From: JAPPFW01 sp965231815
Lineage (GTDB): Bacteria; Actinomycetota; Acidimicrobiia; Spongiisociales; Spongiisociaceae
DNA length: 64,000 nt
NCBI GenBank assembly: GCA_965231815.1
Contig: OZ246890.1
Coordinates: 3,472,001 to 3,536,000, forward strand
Reading direction: 5' to 3'
A model generated the notes under the pieces. It saw only the letters and a program-made list of their open reading frames with translations, made no database searches and was not told the origin of the DNA. Within the stretch, counting starts at the first letter, position 1. The number at the start of each line of letters is the position of its first letter. The position numbers and the translations under genes are program-made. Of this stretch, positions 55,771 to 64,000 are shown piece after piece.

Positions 55771-56136
55771 CTACTCCCATTGGAGCACCCCCTTACGGAC
55801 TGCGTACAGCAGCCCTTCCAGAAGGGTCAGCATGAAGATGACGATAGCTACCACACCCCCGATACCGAGTTCCTCGGCCACGATGGCCCACGGGAAGATG
55901 AAAACCGCCTCCACGTCGAACAGTACGAAGAGAAGACCGAAGATGTAATAACGGACGAACGTCTGGCTCCATCCTCCCCCCACCGGATCCACCCCACACT
56001 CGTAGGTGGTGAGTTTCTCCTTTCCGGGGTTGGAAGGACGGACCAGGTATGTGGCGCCCAATGTAACGGCTACCAGCACCACGCCGAAGGCGGCAAACGC
56101 GGCTACGGCGATGTAATCCTGGAAATATTCACTCAC
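55771..56136 (-). CDS. nuoA: NADH-quinone oxidoreductase subunit A
   Basis: 121 residues with three helices, from the GTG at 56136 (VSEYFQDYIAVAAFAAFGVV). The open frame back to 56193 is unlike the family. KLTTYECGVDPVGGGW and FDVEAVFIFPWA are diagnostic. It is the first gene of the operon, with the promoter expected above 56136. Confidence 0.95.
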   Translation of the reverse strand: MSEYFQDYIAVAAFAAFGVVLVAVTLGATYLVRPSNPGKEKLTTYECGVDPVGGGWSQTFVRYYIFGLLFVLFDVEAVFIFPWAIVAEELGIGGVVAIVIFMLTLLEGLLYAVRKGVLQWE

Positions 56137-56391
56137 GGTCGCTCCGCCATCAATTCTCGGTCGCTTGATCCGGTGGGTGGAATCCGTTTCCACACCTTCG
56201 GGTTCTTCGGGTTCTTCCGGTCATCTCCCGGATACCTGAACTATGGAGATTATAGGTGCCGAGCTCGAACCGATAAATTCGATCGGCGGACACGGCCTGT
56301 CGTAGTCACCGTCCACAAACTGAATACTCAAGACACTAGGCGGCCTCTTTCTGGGGTTTCACCGTGAACGCCGTAGGGTACGATTAGTTAT

Positions 56392-57510
56392 GTGTTTGAG
56401 CGTATCTACATTGAGAACTACAAGTGCCTGGTCGACTTCGCCCTCCACCTAGACGACACCACGCTACTCCTCGGAGCTAACGGCACAGGCAAGACGGCCG
56501 TACTGGATGTGGTGTACGGCCTCCGCAAGCTGCTTACCGGCGAAGCCAAGGTCGCGGATCCCGTCGCTTTCCCCGCGTCTTCGCTCACTCGTTGGCAAAC
56601 TCATAGGCACCAGCAGTTCAGGCTTCGGATTCGGGTGGTTGATGAGTCCTTTACCTACGCCCTCCGGGTGGAGCACGAAGAGGGCGGTTCGAAATCCCGT
56701 ATAACTCGGGAGAGGCTGCTCGGGCAGGACAGAACGGTTCTGTTCGATTGTAAGATGGGGGAGGTTCAGCTCTACCGTGATGATGGCTCCACGGGTCCTG
56801 CTTTCTTGACGGACTGGCATGAATCAGCCTTAGCACGGGTGGTGGAGCATCCCACTAACACGCGACTCACATCCTTTCTTAAAGCTATCCGAAGGACCGT
56901 GGTCTGCACTATCCGACCGGACAGGCTTCGCACCGAGTCGACCCGGGAGGACCCGATCCTGGATCGTGCTGCAACCAACTTTGTGGACTGGTACCGCCAC
57001 GCCATCCAAGAGAACCCGAGACGGGCTCTCCCTCATGTAGACGCTCTCCGACCGGTGCTGGATGGTTTCAACGATCTCCAGGTGCGGCAGGCGGGACTAG
57101 ACAGCAGGGCACTCATGCTCAGGTTCAGCGCCGACGACGAGAAAACCTACCGCCTTCGTTTCAGCGAGATCGCCGACGGACAGCGGGCACTGGTGGTGCT
57201 TTATGGACTAGTTCATCTGAGCCGCGGCGCCGGAGGCATCGTGTTATTCCTGGATGAACCCGACAACTACGTGGCACTTCCCGAGATCCAGCCATGGCTG
57301 CTGGAGTTGGTCGAGTTGTGTGAGGAAACCCCTTCTCAGGCGGTCATCTGCTCCCACCATCCGGAGTTGATCGACTACTTTGGAATAGCCCGCGGACGAG
57401 TACTGCGCCGCAACGCGTCCGGAGCGGTCACGCCGCACTCTCTTGACCCGCCGCCGGCTGGGAGCAGGCACAAGCTATCGGAATTAGTAGCTCGGGGCTG
57501 GGACAATTGA
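56392..57510 (+). CDS. OLD/AAA_21-like ATPase of a two-gene module
   Basis: The 372-residue SMC/RecF-like ATPase opens with FERIYIENYKCLVDFALHL. Walker A GANGTGKT is at residues 28-35, a signature-like SEIADGQRALVVLYGL near 260 and Walker B GGIVLFLDEPDNYVALPEIQPW near 285, with a switch His in ICSHHPELID. There is no C-terminal nuclease of its own; the TOPRIM-like protein of the next gene may fill that role. Such pairs resemble split OLD-like (Gabija or PARIS type) defence modules. It starts with GTG, divergent from the complex I operon. Confidence 0.82.
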   Translation: MFERIYIENYKCLVDFALHLDDTTLLLGANGTGKTAVLDVVYGLRKLLTGEAKVADPVAFPASSLTRWQTHRHQQFRLRIRVVDESFTYALRVEHEEGGSKSRITRERLLGQDRTVLFDCKMGEVQLYRDDGSTGPAFLTDWHESALARVVEHPTNTRLTSFLKAIRRTVVCTIRPDRLRTESTREDPILDRAATNFVDWYRHAIQENPRRALPHVDALRPVLDGFNDLQVRQAGLDSRALMLRFSADDEKTYRLRFSEIADGQRALVVLYGLVHLSRGAGGIVLFLDEPDNYVALPEIQPWLLELVELCEETPSQAVICSHHPELIDYFGIARGRVLRRNASGAVTPHSLDPPPAGSRHKLSELVARGWDN

Positions 57511-58049
57511 GCAGGAACGTCCGTATTGTCCTGCTCTGCGAGGATCAGCAGCACGAGGCCTTTGCCAGACGCTTCCTCAAAAGAGGCCCTTGGACCGTGC
57601 GAGATCTCAGAGTTGAGCGGGCACCGTCGGGGCGAGGATCAGCTGAGTACTTCGTACGCGACCGTTTCCCTGACGAACTCCAGTTGGTACGTTCCAAGAG
57701 GGGCGAGCAGGCCTACGTCATCGTAATGGTCGACGGCGACGCCGATGGCGTAGGCAAGCGCAAGGCCTCGCTTGGCACCGCCTGCGAGGAACGGGACGTG
57801 GCTCCACCAGGCAGCCGTGACCATGTGCTTATCTGCGTTCCCACATGGAACATCGAGACGTGGCTGGCATACCTCGGAGGCGAGGGGGTCGATGAAACCA
57901 ACAAGGGGTATCCCCGACTGTCTAGAGCACGGGACTGTGCTCCATTGGTAAACAAGTTGGTCAATATGTGCAACAAGGGAAGCCTGCGTGAGCCAACACC
58001 TGCATCGTTGGTGGAAACCTGCGTCGACTATCAGCGCGTCTTTGACTAG
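57507..58049 (+). CDS. TOPRIM-like partner of the ATPase
   Basis: The 180-residue protein has IVLLCEDQQHEAFARRFLKR at the start (Glu12) and VIVMVDGDADGVGK in the middle (Asp76, Asp78, Asp80). This is the E...DxD layout of TOPRIM or DUF4276/DUF4435-like nucleases. VPTWNIETWLAYLGGEGVDE is typical of such partners. It starts with TTG, overlapping the ATPase stop by 4 bp, so the two are made together. A nuclease role is inference. Confidence 0.7.
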   Translation: MSRNVRIVLLCEDQQHEAFARRFLKRGPWTVRDLRVERAPSGRGSAEYFVRDRFPDELQLVRSKRGEQAYVIVMVDGDADGVGKRKASLGTACEERDVAPPGSRDHVLICVPTWNIETWLAYLGGEGVDETNKGYPRLSRARDCAPLVNKLVNMCNKGSLREPTPASLVETCVDYQRVFD

Positions 58050-58139
58050 AACACACAACGTCAAGCGCCATCATATGCATCTCAAGATGCCGATGCCCCG
58101 CAACGAAGCGGCAGCATAGCGCCGACTCGACGCGAGTAT

Positions 58140-58321
58140 TAGCCTCGATTATTCATGGATGGGGGTTTGTAGGCTGAGTGGAGTAGACCATATTCGTGCC
58201 CTGACCAGGAAAGACAGCTATCGGCGTTTCCTATCCCGGAAGGGAACCACTGATGGCGACATTGCCTGTTCAGTGGTCTGATCCATTCATCGCCGAACTC
58301 CGATCTCATGAATCGGGGCTA
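58140..58321 (+). repeat. Dispersed repeat family, copy B
   Basis: The left part (58146-58239) matches 45523-45617 at roughly 80% by eye, including CGATTATTCATGGATGGGGG. The right end (near 58305-58321) is the inverse of the left (TAGCCTCGATTATTCATG against TAGCCCCGATTCATG, a 3-base gap). An inner hairpin ACCACTGA...TCAGTGGT lies near 58248-58277. No gene is present. Confidence 0.6.
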
Positions 58322-58332
58322 GCGTCTTGTAC

Positions 58333-59475
58333 ATGGTCGGCGCATCCTTCACCCGAGTCCCGGATTATTCGGGAGGATCGCTGAGCAACCTCATGGCCGA
58401 GTTGGAGTTGCGCCTCACCGGTGCCTGCCCCGGTATTCCCTTGCATTCGGCGCTAGCGGCGGAGATTCCGCCCGCGGCAACCTACTTGCTGGTCTTGATT
58501 GACGGCCTCGGCGCCCACCAGCTGCACCATCCGGCGGCCGGACCGCTGGCCGACGCTCAGCGTGCAACCATCCACGCCCCGTTCCCGACGACCACCACCG
58601 TCAGCCTGGCTACGGTTGCTACCGCAGAGCCCCCCGGCGAGCACGGATGGGTCGGGCATTTTCTTCTGCCGGCGAATCACCCCAGACCGGTAAATACCCT
58701 CCGCTGGGTTGATTCAGCAGGCCACGCGGTCCACCCTGACGGGCGTGGACTGTTAATCGCCCCGAACCTGTGGGAGAGACTCCGCACATCCGGTATCGAG
58801 CCGATCACCGTGCAGCCGGCCGGTTTCGAGGGAAGCCCACTCACCCGGACGCTCTATAGAGGATGTCGATTCGAAGGAGCAGCGACAACCCGAGAATGGG
58901 CCCGTGCTTCCCTGGACTTGGCGCAGGAGCCGGGGCGGTTGATCTTCAGCTACTACCCGGCGGTCGATATCGCGGCCCACATGAAGGGCCTTAAGAGCCC
59001 CGCCTATCGGAACGCCCTGGCGGATGTAGCCAACGCGTGGGAGCGGATGGCGGCGGGGCTCCCCGGTAACGTCACCATGATCGGTACCGCCGACCACGGG
59101 GTAATCCCCGTCACCGCTAAAGGCAAACATCGCCTGGTGAGTAAACAGACCAGAGGTTTGGAACTGTTCGGGGATCCTCGCTCCCTATACGTGAATGGCC
59201 CGCAGGAACTCATCGAGGAGTTGGCCGCCCGGGTTCCCGCCGAACGGCTCACAAGGTCTGATCTCCGGACTCTATGGGGTTCCGGTTCGGCGGCGGATAA
59301 CCCTGCTGCCGTCACCCCGTTCATCGAACCGGACGGCGCATTGCTCGCCCATCAGGGCCGGGTACTGCTGCCGGGCCACATGGACAAACGTTTGGTGGGT
59401 TACCACGGCGGGCTGGATCCCCGAGAAATCGATATTCCGCTACTGGCTGCATCGCGAACAACATCCGACCCATGA
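58333..59475 (+). CDS. Type I phosphodiesterase / nucleotide pyrophosphatase family protein
   Basis: About 380 residues of the alkaline-phosphatase fold. LVLIDGLGAHQL (metal Asp), APFPTTTTVSLATVA (nucleophile Thr), YYPAVDIAAHMKG (Asp, His), IGTADHGVIPV (Asp, His) and VGYHGGLDPRE (His) give the full two-metal site. There is no signal peptide. ATG 58333 or the TTG two codons earlier are both possible. It probably hydrolyses phosphodiesters; the substrate is unknown. Confidence 0.88.
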   Translation: MVGASFTRVPDYSGGSLSNLMAELELRLTGACPGIPLHSALAAEIPPAATYLLVLIDGLGAHQLHHPAAGPLADAQRATIHAPFPTTTTVSLATVATAEPPGEHGWVGHFLLPANHPRPVNTLRWVDSAGHAVHPDGRGLLIAPNLWERLRTSGIEPITVQPAGFEGSPLTRTLYRGCRFEGAATTREWARASLDLAQEPGRLIFSYYPAVDIAAHMKGLKSPAYRNALADVANAWERMAAGLPGNVTMIGTADHGVIPVTAKGKHRLVSKQTRGLELFGDPRSLYVNGPQELIEELAARVPAERLTRSDLRTLWGSGSAADNPAAVTPFIEPDGALLAHQGRVLLPGHMDKRLVGYHGGLDPREIDIPLLAASRTTSDP

Positions 59476-59478
59476 TCA

Positions 59479-59954
59479 GGTGTCGCAGAGCGGCGACTAC
59501 GGCGCCACCACCGGCCAGCAGACGGTGACCATCCCCACCACCGGCAGCGCCACGCTCACCATAGGCGCCACCAAACGATGAGGTCGATGAGGCCGACGGT
59601 TCGGTCACGGCCACAGTCAACACCGGAATTGAGCGTCAACCGTGGAGGACACCTCGGGAACGGAGGGCGACGTGGTGGTGTTCCGGATACTCCTCTCCAA
59701 GGCCTTGACTGAGGAATTCGAGGTACGCCGATATGCTGGGCTCGCCTACCACCTGCTGGACGACCGGGCGCGTCCATCCGACTACTGGGCCATGTCCGGG
59801 GGGATGGGTGTTCGCGCCGGGAGCAACCGAGATGACGGGAGAAGTCTGGCTGAAGCAGGACGACGCGGAGGAGCCGGAAGAGTACTTCGCGGTGGAGGCG
59901 TTCGTCCCCGGAGAGTTCTTCACGCCCGCGGGCGTGGGAGCCATGACCCATTAG
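59479..59954 (+). pseudogene. Decayed Calx-beta surface protein
   Basis: Frames shift between SGDYGATTGQQTVTIPTTG, then SATLTIG, NDEVDEADGSVTATVNTG near 59577-59630, and EDTSGTEGDVVVFRILLSKA, a typical Calx-beta start, followed by EEFEVRRYAG. These are repeat units like those of the intact gene at 60162 but broken by at least two shifts, and there is no start. It is a relic of a paralogue. Confidence 0.7.
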
Positions 59955-60161
59955 TGAACGACGATTAGTGCTTGATAACTGCGCTAACTGCGGATACTAT
60001 ATATAGGGTATCGTTCACAGGTGACTGGTGCTACGCATAAGCGTATTGGTCGATAACGATTGTTCACAAACCGTTACGACCGGAGGCGTTCAATAGCCAC
60101 TTATTGGTTAGGGCATTGGTCCGGCTGGACGGAATCTATAGGCCGTTATGGAGATCCTGGC

Positions 60162-62606
60162 ATGACATACATGACATACTTGTTGAACAAATCGGACAAA
60201 AAGCGTTGGCTCATCCTCTTGAGCATCGCCGTAGTGACCGCGCTGTCGCTTTGGTATGCTGCTGACGTGGTCGACGCGCAGCAAGACCCTCCCCCTAGAG
60301 TCGGCATTGATTCCCAGGCCGACGTTACCGAGGGACAGAGCGCGGTGTTCACTGTCACGGCGGCCCGCGCCCCCCTGTCCGATATGACGATTCCCATCAC
60401 CGTGCATGAATATCCGCCCCAAGGCAGCGTCGCGGCCATAGGTCAGACCGGGGCGAGATCAGTCACCATACCCGCCGGCCAAACGACGGCCATTCTGAAC
60501 GTCGGCACGGATAATGATTCCACCGCGGAGCCCCGCGGCATGATCACCGCCGTGATAGATACGCCCACAACCACCTCCGGGTACCGCGTGGACGCGACGG
60601 CCCCCTACAGCACGGTAGTCGTGTCGGACGACGATAATCCCGTTCCTCAAGTCAGCATCAGGCCGTGGCTTTCGCGTGTCAGCGAGGATGGTACGCAGGT
60701 GACTTTCAAGGTTACTGCGAGCCCGGTGCCTCAGGATGCGATCACCGTCAACCTGAACGTCGCGGCCACGGGCGATTACGACGTGCCAACCGGTGCGCAC
60801 ACCGTCGTCGTCCCATCGACGAACAACGGCACGGTGCTTTTCTCCCTGCCCTTTATTAATGACCGCGTCAATGAACCGAACGGCACCGTCACCGCGACGG
60901 TGCAGGCGGGCAGCGACTACGCCGTCGGCAACCCGGATTCCTCAACCATCACCGTGGTGGACAACGATACCCCCCAAGTTAACATCAGCGCCGGCGCTGA
61001 TGTCACGGAAGGCGAAGACGCGACCTTCACCCTGACCGCCAGCCCCACCCCATACCAATCGCTGTCGGTGACGGTGAACATTTCGTCCTCAGGTGTATCC
61101 GGCGTAAATAATGGCGCTCGAACAGTCAGCCTCCCGACCAGCGGCTCCGCGACCTTCACCATCGGCACAACTGACGACAGCTTCCATGCACCGTTCGGCG
61201 GCTGGGTCACCGCGACGGTCCGGGACGGCAGCGGTTACGCCGTGGGCCGGTCGTCCGCGGCCAGGGTTGACGTGGCCGATAACGACGGCCCCGAAGTAAC
61301 CATCACGGCCGGCGGTGACGTTACGGAAGGCACAGACGCTACCTTCACTCTCACCGCCACCCCGCCCACGTCCAATGGCGTGACGGTGAACCTGGCGGTT
61401 GCGGCCACCGGAGACTTTGGCGTGAGCACTGGCAATAAGACTGTCTTCATCCCGTCCAGCGGCTCCGCTACGTACACCGTAGGCACGACCGACGACTCAT
61501 TTGACGAGTCGGACGGCACGATCGAGGTGACGGTCAAAACCGGAACCGGTTACCGGGTGGGGACCCCGTCGTCAGCCAGCCTCAGCGTTGCCGATGACGA
61601 AGCGACGCTCAGCGGCAACCCCGTGCTCACCCTCGCCGCCGGCGCTGACATCAACGAAGGCGAATCTGCCAGTTTCACTATCACCGCGACGCCTCCGGTG
61701 CCGACCGGCCAAACGCTCGACGTCAACGTCGGCTTCGACGTGCCGGGGCTCATCACTTTACCTACGACATTCTCGATGACTGGGGCGACTCACACGTTCA
61801 CTCGGTGGAGCGACGAAAACGAGTTTGACGAACCCGACGCGACCCTCTCTGCCTTCCTCAAGCCAGGGACCGGCTACACGTTGGGAGACCCATATAAGGC
61901 CAGCGTCACCGTCTCTGACAACGACCTGGCAAAGGTCCGTCTCTATGGGCCCAGCGGCTGGATCAAGGAGAACGGCGCAGCGAAATACACCGTCGCCGTG
62001 AATCCGGTTTCCTACCAGGACATAACGGTCTCCGTGGCGGTGACCGCCACGGGCGAGTTCGGAATCCCGACTGGCACCAGGCAACTGAGCCTCCCGGCCG
62101 GGTCGTCCGGTACTTCGTTCTTCATCACTCCCACGCCCGACCTTGTCCATGAACCCAATGGGTCGGTTACGGTCACCGTGCAGCCGAACAGCAATATCCA
62201 AATTATCCCGCCGGGTTCAAAAACCCTTACCATCAGGGATGACGACCCCTCTCCGGGGCCTCGTATCCAGATTGACGACCCCCTAGACAAAGCGAAAGCA
62301 GGAGGAAAACTCGAATTCGTGATCACCCTGAACACACCCTCGGAGGACACGGTCAGCGTGGATTACAAGATAGGAACCCTCGCTTGGCAGCTCTTGCCTG
62401 AAACGGACTTCTATGACGACGATGACGGGATAAGCGGCACCATTGAGTTCGCACCTGGGGAGCGCCAAGCCGTGCTTGACGTGCATATCAGCCCGTGGGC
62501 GCCGGTCGAACACAACGACCGGATCTACGTCGAACTCGAAAACCCGGTCAACGGTTCCATCCCCCTCCTCCAGGGCTTTGGGTTGGGTCGGCTCACCAAT
62601 CGCTGA
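60162..62606 (+). CDS. Secreted Calx-beta repeat protein
   Basis: About 814 residues from ATG 60162. A signal peptide (KKRWLILLSIAVVTALSLWYAADVVDA) leads into seven repeats of about 100 residues that start with phrases such as VTEGQSAVFTVTA, VTEGEDATFTLTA, VTEGTDATFTLTA and INEGESASFTITA, each ending in an acidic VxDND or similar calcium-binding turn. The last unit (KAGGKLEFVITLNTPSEDT) is shorter. There is no membrane anchor or sorting signal at the end (GLGRLTNR). It is probably a calcium-stabilised adhesin or surface protein. A strong terminator follows. Confidence 0.85.
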   Translation: MTYMTYLLNKSDKKRWLILLSIAVVTALSLWYAADVVDAQQDPPPRVGIDSQADVTEGQSAVFTVTAARAPLSDMTIPITVHEYPPQGSVAAIGQTGARSVTIPAGQTTAILNVGTDNDSTAEPRGMITAVIDTPTTTSGYRVDATAPYSTVVVSDDDNPVPQVSIRPWLSRVSEDGTQVTFKVTASPVPQDAITVNLNVAATGDYDVPTGAHTVVVPSTNNGTVLFSLPFINDRVNEPNGTVTATVQAGSDYAVGNPDSSTITVVDNDTPQVNISAGADVTEGEDATFTLTASPTPYQSLSVTVNISSSGVSGVNNGARTVSLPTSGSATFTIGTTDDSFHAPFGGWVTATVRDGSGYAVGRSSAARVDVADNDGPEVTITAGGDVTEGTDATFTLTATPPTSNGVTVNLAVAATGDFGVSTGNKTVFIPSSGSATYTVGTTDDSFDESDGTIEVTVKTGTGYRVGTPSSASLSVADDEATLSGNPVLTLAAGADINEGESASFTITATPPVPTGQTLDVNVGFDVPGLITLPTTFSMTGATHTFTRWSDENEFDEPDATLSAFLKPGTGYTLGDPYKASVTVSDNDLAKVRLYGPSGWIKENGAAKYTVAVNPVSYQDITVSVAVTATGEFGIPTGTRQLSLPAGSSGTSFFITPTPDLVHEPNGSVTVTVQPNSNIQIIPPGSKTLTIRDDDPSPGPRIQIDDPLDKAKAGGKLEFVITLNTPSEDTVSVDYKIGTLAWQLLPETDFYDDDDGISGTIEFAPGERQAVLDVHISPWAPVEHNDRIYVELENPVNGSIPLLQGFGLGRLTNR

Positions 62607-62639
62607 CCCCGCTCCTTCGACCCACACGATGCAGACATA

Positions 62640-62671
62640 CCACAGCCCCCGAAAGGGGGTTGTGGTTTATT
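62640..62671 (+). terminator. Rho-independent terminator after the Calx-beta gene
   Basis: Stem CCACAGCCCCC (62640-62650), loop GAAA, stem GGGGGTTGTGG (62655-62665), then TTTATT. The stem is 11 bp with one G-T pair. It lies 34 bp after the stop codon. Confidence 0.9.
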
Positions 62672-62834
62672 AGGTCGATACAGAACAGGTACCGGTAAAT
62701 ACACTTGAATGTGGAGGCTCGCCGAAGGCCTGCTGCGCCCCGATCACATCTTGCCCGGACCAGATTCGACATCACAATCTCTCCAATTGGCGCATTTGCG
62801 ACGTTCAAACCCGACCAGGGTGCTCCTTCCGCTG

Positions 62835-63125
62835 TCGGGTGCCGGGACAGCCGAACCGCAAAGGCGTAGTCGAGAAAGCGATCCATTTACATAAGCGCAG
62901 GCGGTCGTGGCAGACCGCTGTGGGGAGCCCCGGCCGGGCGCAGACAGCATCGACCATTTTCCTCACAGACAATTGGTCGATGCCCGTCGCGTGGTCGGGG
63001 AACTCGCCGCTACCGAACCGCTGTTGGACCTGCCCCCGGACGGAGGGAACCATGGTCCACACAGGTAGCTGCAAACGGGCTGGTATCTGTGTGGGTAACC
63101 GTTACTTCGGTACCGCTTTCTTGTG
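62835..63125 (+). pseudogene. IS21 istA relic
   Basis: Broken frames match the intact istA at 31676: NRKGVVEKAIH at about 62855-62890, then LVDARRVVGELAATEPLLDL, GTMVH and VAANGL. Many small deletions are present. No terminal repeat or istB was found. The element family has thus been in this genome for some time. Confidence 0.75.
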
Positions 63126-63540
63126 ATCGGCGGCTGGTTCGCTACCCGTTCGGAGAGGTCGGGTGCTAACGGTTACCCACCAGTATACGGAGGAGGTGAG
63201 ACACAGATCCTTCAGGCAGTTCGGCACGCCCCTCGGGAAAGATGGTTCGTTTGTATGTAGTAGACCGCGAGATGGTACCTCACACCCGTTTTCGATACTT
63301 TGATTTCACGGTGGGTGTGACGGGAAACATGAGAAGAAATCAGGACACTAGGAGGGTGCTGAGAAACCCCGTACAAAGGGGTTCACGTACTAACCCTTTA
63401 AGTCTCTGACCAGGGGGGTTGCCGACCACCGAACCCCGAAAGACTCGTTTTTCAGCACTCTCCTAGGAGTCTGCTGTTTTATTCGCTGGTCGGGGTGGGG
63501 GTGTTCGCGTTTTTTGTTTGGTGGTGTTATTGTGGGTGGT
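63126..63540. other. Intergenic region with IS-end inverted repeat
   Basis: There is no gene. ACTAGGAGGGTGCTGAGAAA (63346-63365) is mirrored near 63453-63472 (complement CTCCTAGGAGAGTGCTGAAAA), a pair about 90 bp apart. The first copy recurs at 35404. They probably belong to the left end of the transposase element that starts at 63541. Confidence 0.5.
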
Positions 63541-64000
63541 ATGCAGGGTGTTGAACGTTTAGATCGTGAGTTGTTGGATACGATGGGGTTGTGCGGGGAT
63601 TTGGTGCCGGAGGGTTCGGTGTACCGGTTTCTGGCTGAGCATCGCCTCCGTTTGTTTCCCGACGGGATGTTTTCTGATTTGTTCGGGAGTGGGCGGGGTC
63701 GCCCGTCTGTTCCGGGTTCGGTGATTGCGACTGTGTTGGTGTTGCAGTCGTTGGAGTGCCTGTCGGATCGGGAAGCGGTTCAGCGGCTGCGTCGTGACAT
63801 CGCGTGGAAAGCCGCGGCGGGTTTGTCGTTGGTGGATGAGGGATTTCATCCGACGGTGTTGGTGCGGTGGCGGGCGAGGCTGAGGGCGAGTAAGCGGCCT
63901 GAGCGTATCTTCGACGCGGTGCGGGAAGTGGTCACCGAGTCCGGGGTGTTGGCGGGTAAGGATCGTCGGGCTTTGGATTCCACGATTTTGGATGATGCGG
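63541..64000 (+). CDS. DUF772-type transposase (IS1182/IS5-like), N-terminal part
   Basis: 153 codons are visible before the right edge. The N-terminal DUF772 region (VPEGSVYRFLAEHRLRLFP ... VIATVLVLQSLECLSDREAVQRL) and the start of the DDE domain (GKDRRALDSTILDD) are clear. ATG 63541 is chosen after a TATTGTGGGTGGT context. It is probably intact as far as seen. Confidence 0.85.
   Translation, partial: MQGVERLDRELLDTMGLCGDLVPEGSVYRFLAEHRLRLFPDGMFSDLFGSGRGRPSVPGSVIATVLVLQSLECLSDREAVQRLRRDIAWKAAAGLSLVDEGFHPTVLVRWRARLRASKRPERIFDAVREVVTESGVLAGKDRRALDSTILDDA

Noticed and set aside
60162..62606. Calx-beta gene as a DNA-level tandem repeat
   Set aside because: The protein units are alike but the DNA has diverged; no long exact repeats were seen, unlike the hsdS case.

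Overview
The window is a high-GC bacterial chromosome segment. Gene content and codon use suggest an uncultured Actinomycetota, perhaps class Acidimicrobiia (moderate to low confidence; no rRNA or other phylogenetic marker was analysed). Ordinary housekeeping blocks alternate with a large accessory region of defence genes, toxin-antitoxin (TA) pairs and nested insertion sequences (IS).

Layout. 1-4044 (minus): a three-gene operon of TerB-N/TerB-C protein, BrxD-like ATPase and Lhr-type helicase, the last running off the left edge. 4240-11283: S9 peptidase, an HNH-HRDC nuclease, pgpA, a small membrane protein and gatCAB. 11350-11740: a Phd/YefM antitoxin followed by the wreck of its PIN toxin. 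11834-17271: glgA, a PH-like membrane protein, dapE-dapD-dapC (succinylase lysine/diaminopimelate branch) and an anchored beta-sandwich protein.

17437-27605 is a defence block: a truncated DUF4143 protein; a type I restriction-modification (RM) operon with a one-domain HsdS-like gene, hsdM, an embedded hicAB pair, an hsdS whose two target-recognition domains are copies of each other, and hsdR; then a 718-residue AT-richer orphan. 27752-34165 is an IS nest: two decayed IS110-family transposase genes lie head to head, one split by an intact IS3-family element (3-bp target duplication), the other by an intact IS21-family element (6-bp duplication). In each case removing the insert restores the IS110 frame exactly.

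34730-45262 continues the island: a truncated hicA with hicB, a 1308-residue protein with a nuclease-like N-terminus and two small upstream ORFs, another Phd antitoxin with a broken PIN toxin, a VapBC45-type pair, and an ietAS-type pair of AAA+ ATPase and subtilisin-like protease. 45722-56136 (minus) is a complex I operon nuoABCDHIJKLMN without nuoE, nuoF or nuoG.

56392-64000: an ATPase plus TOPRIM-like pair, a type I phosphodiesterase, a decayed and then an intact Calx-beta secreted protein with a clear terminator, an IS21 relic, and the start of a DUF772-type transposase. A small dispersed repeat with inverted ends occurs at about 7100, 45516 and 58140.

The best candidates for undescribed biology are the 1308-residue protein with its two small partners, the hicAB-in-RM operon with the duplicated-domain HsdS, the 718-residue orphan, and the ATPase/TOPRIM-like pair.
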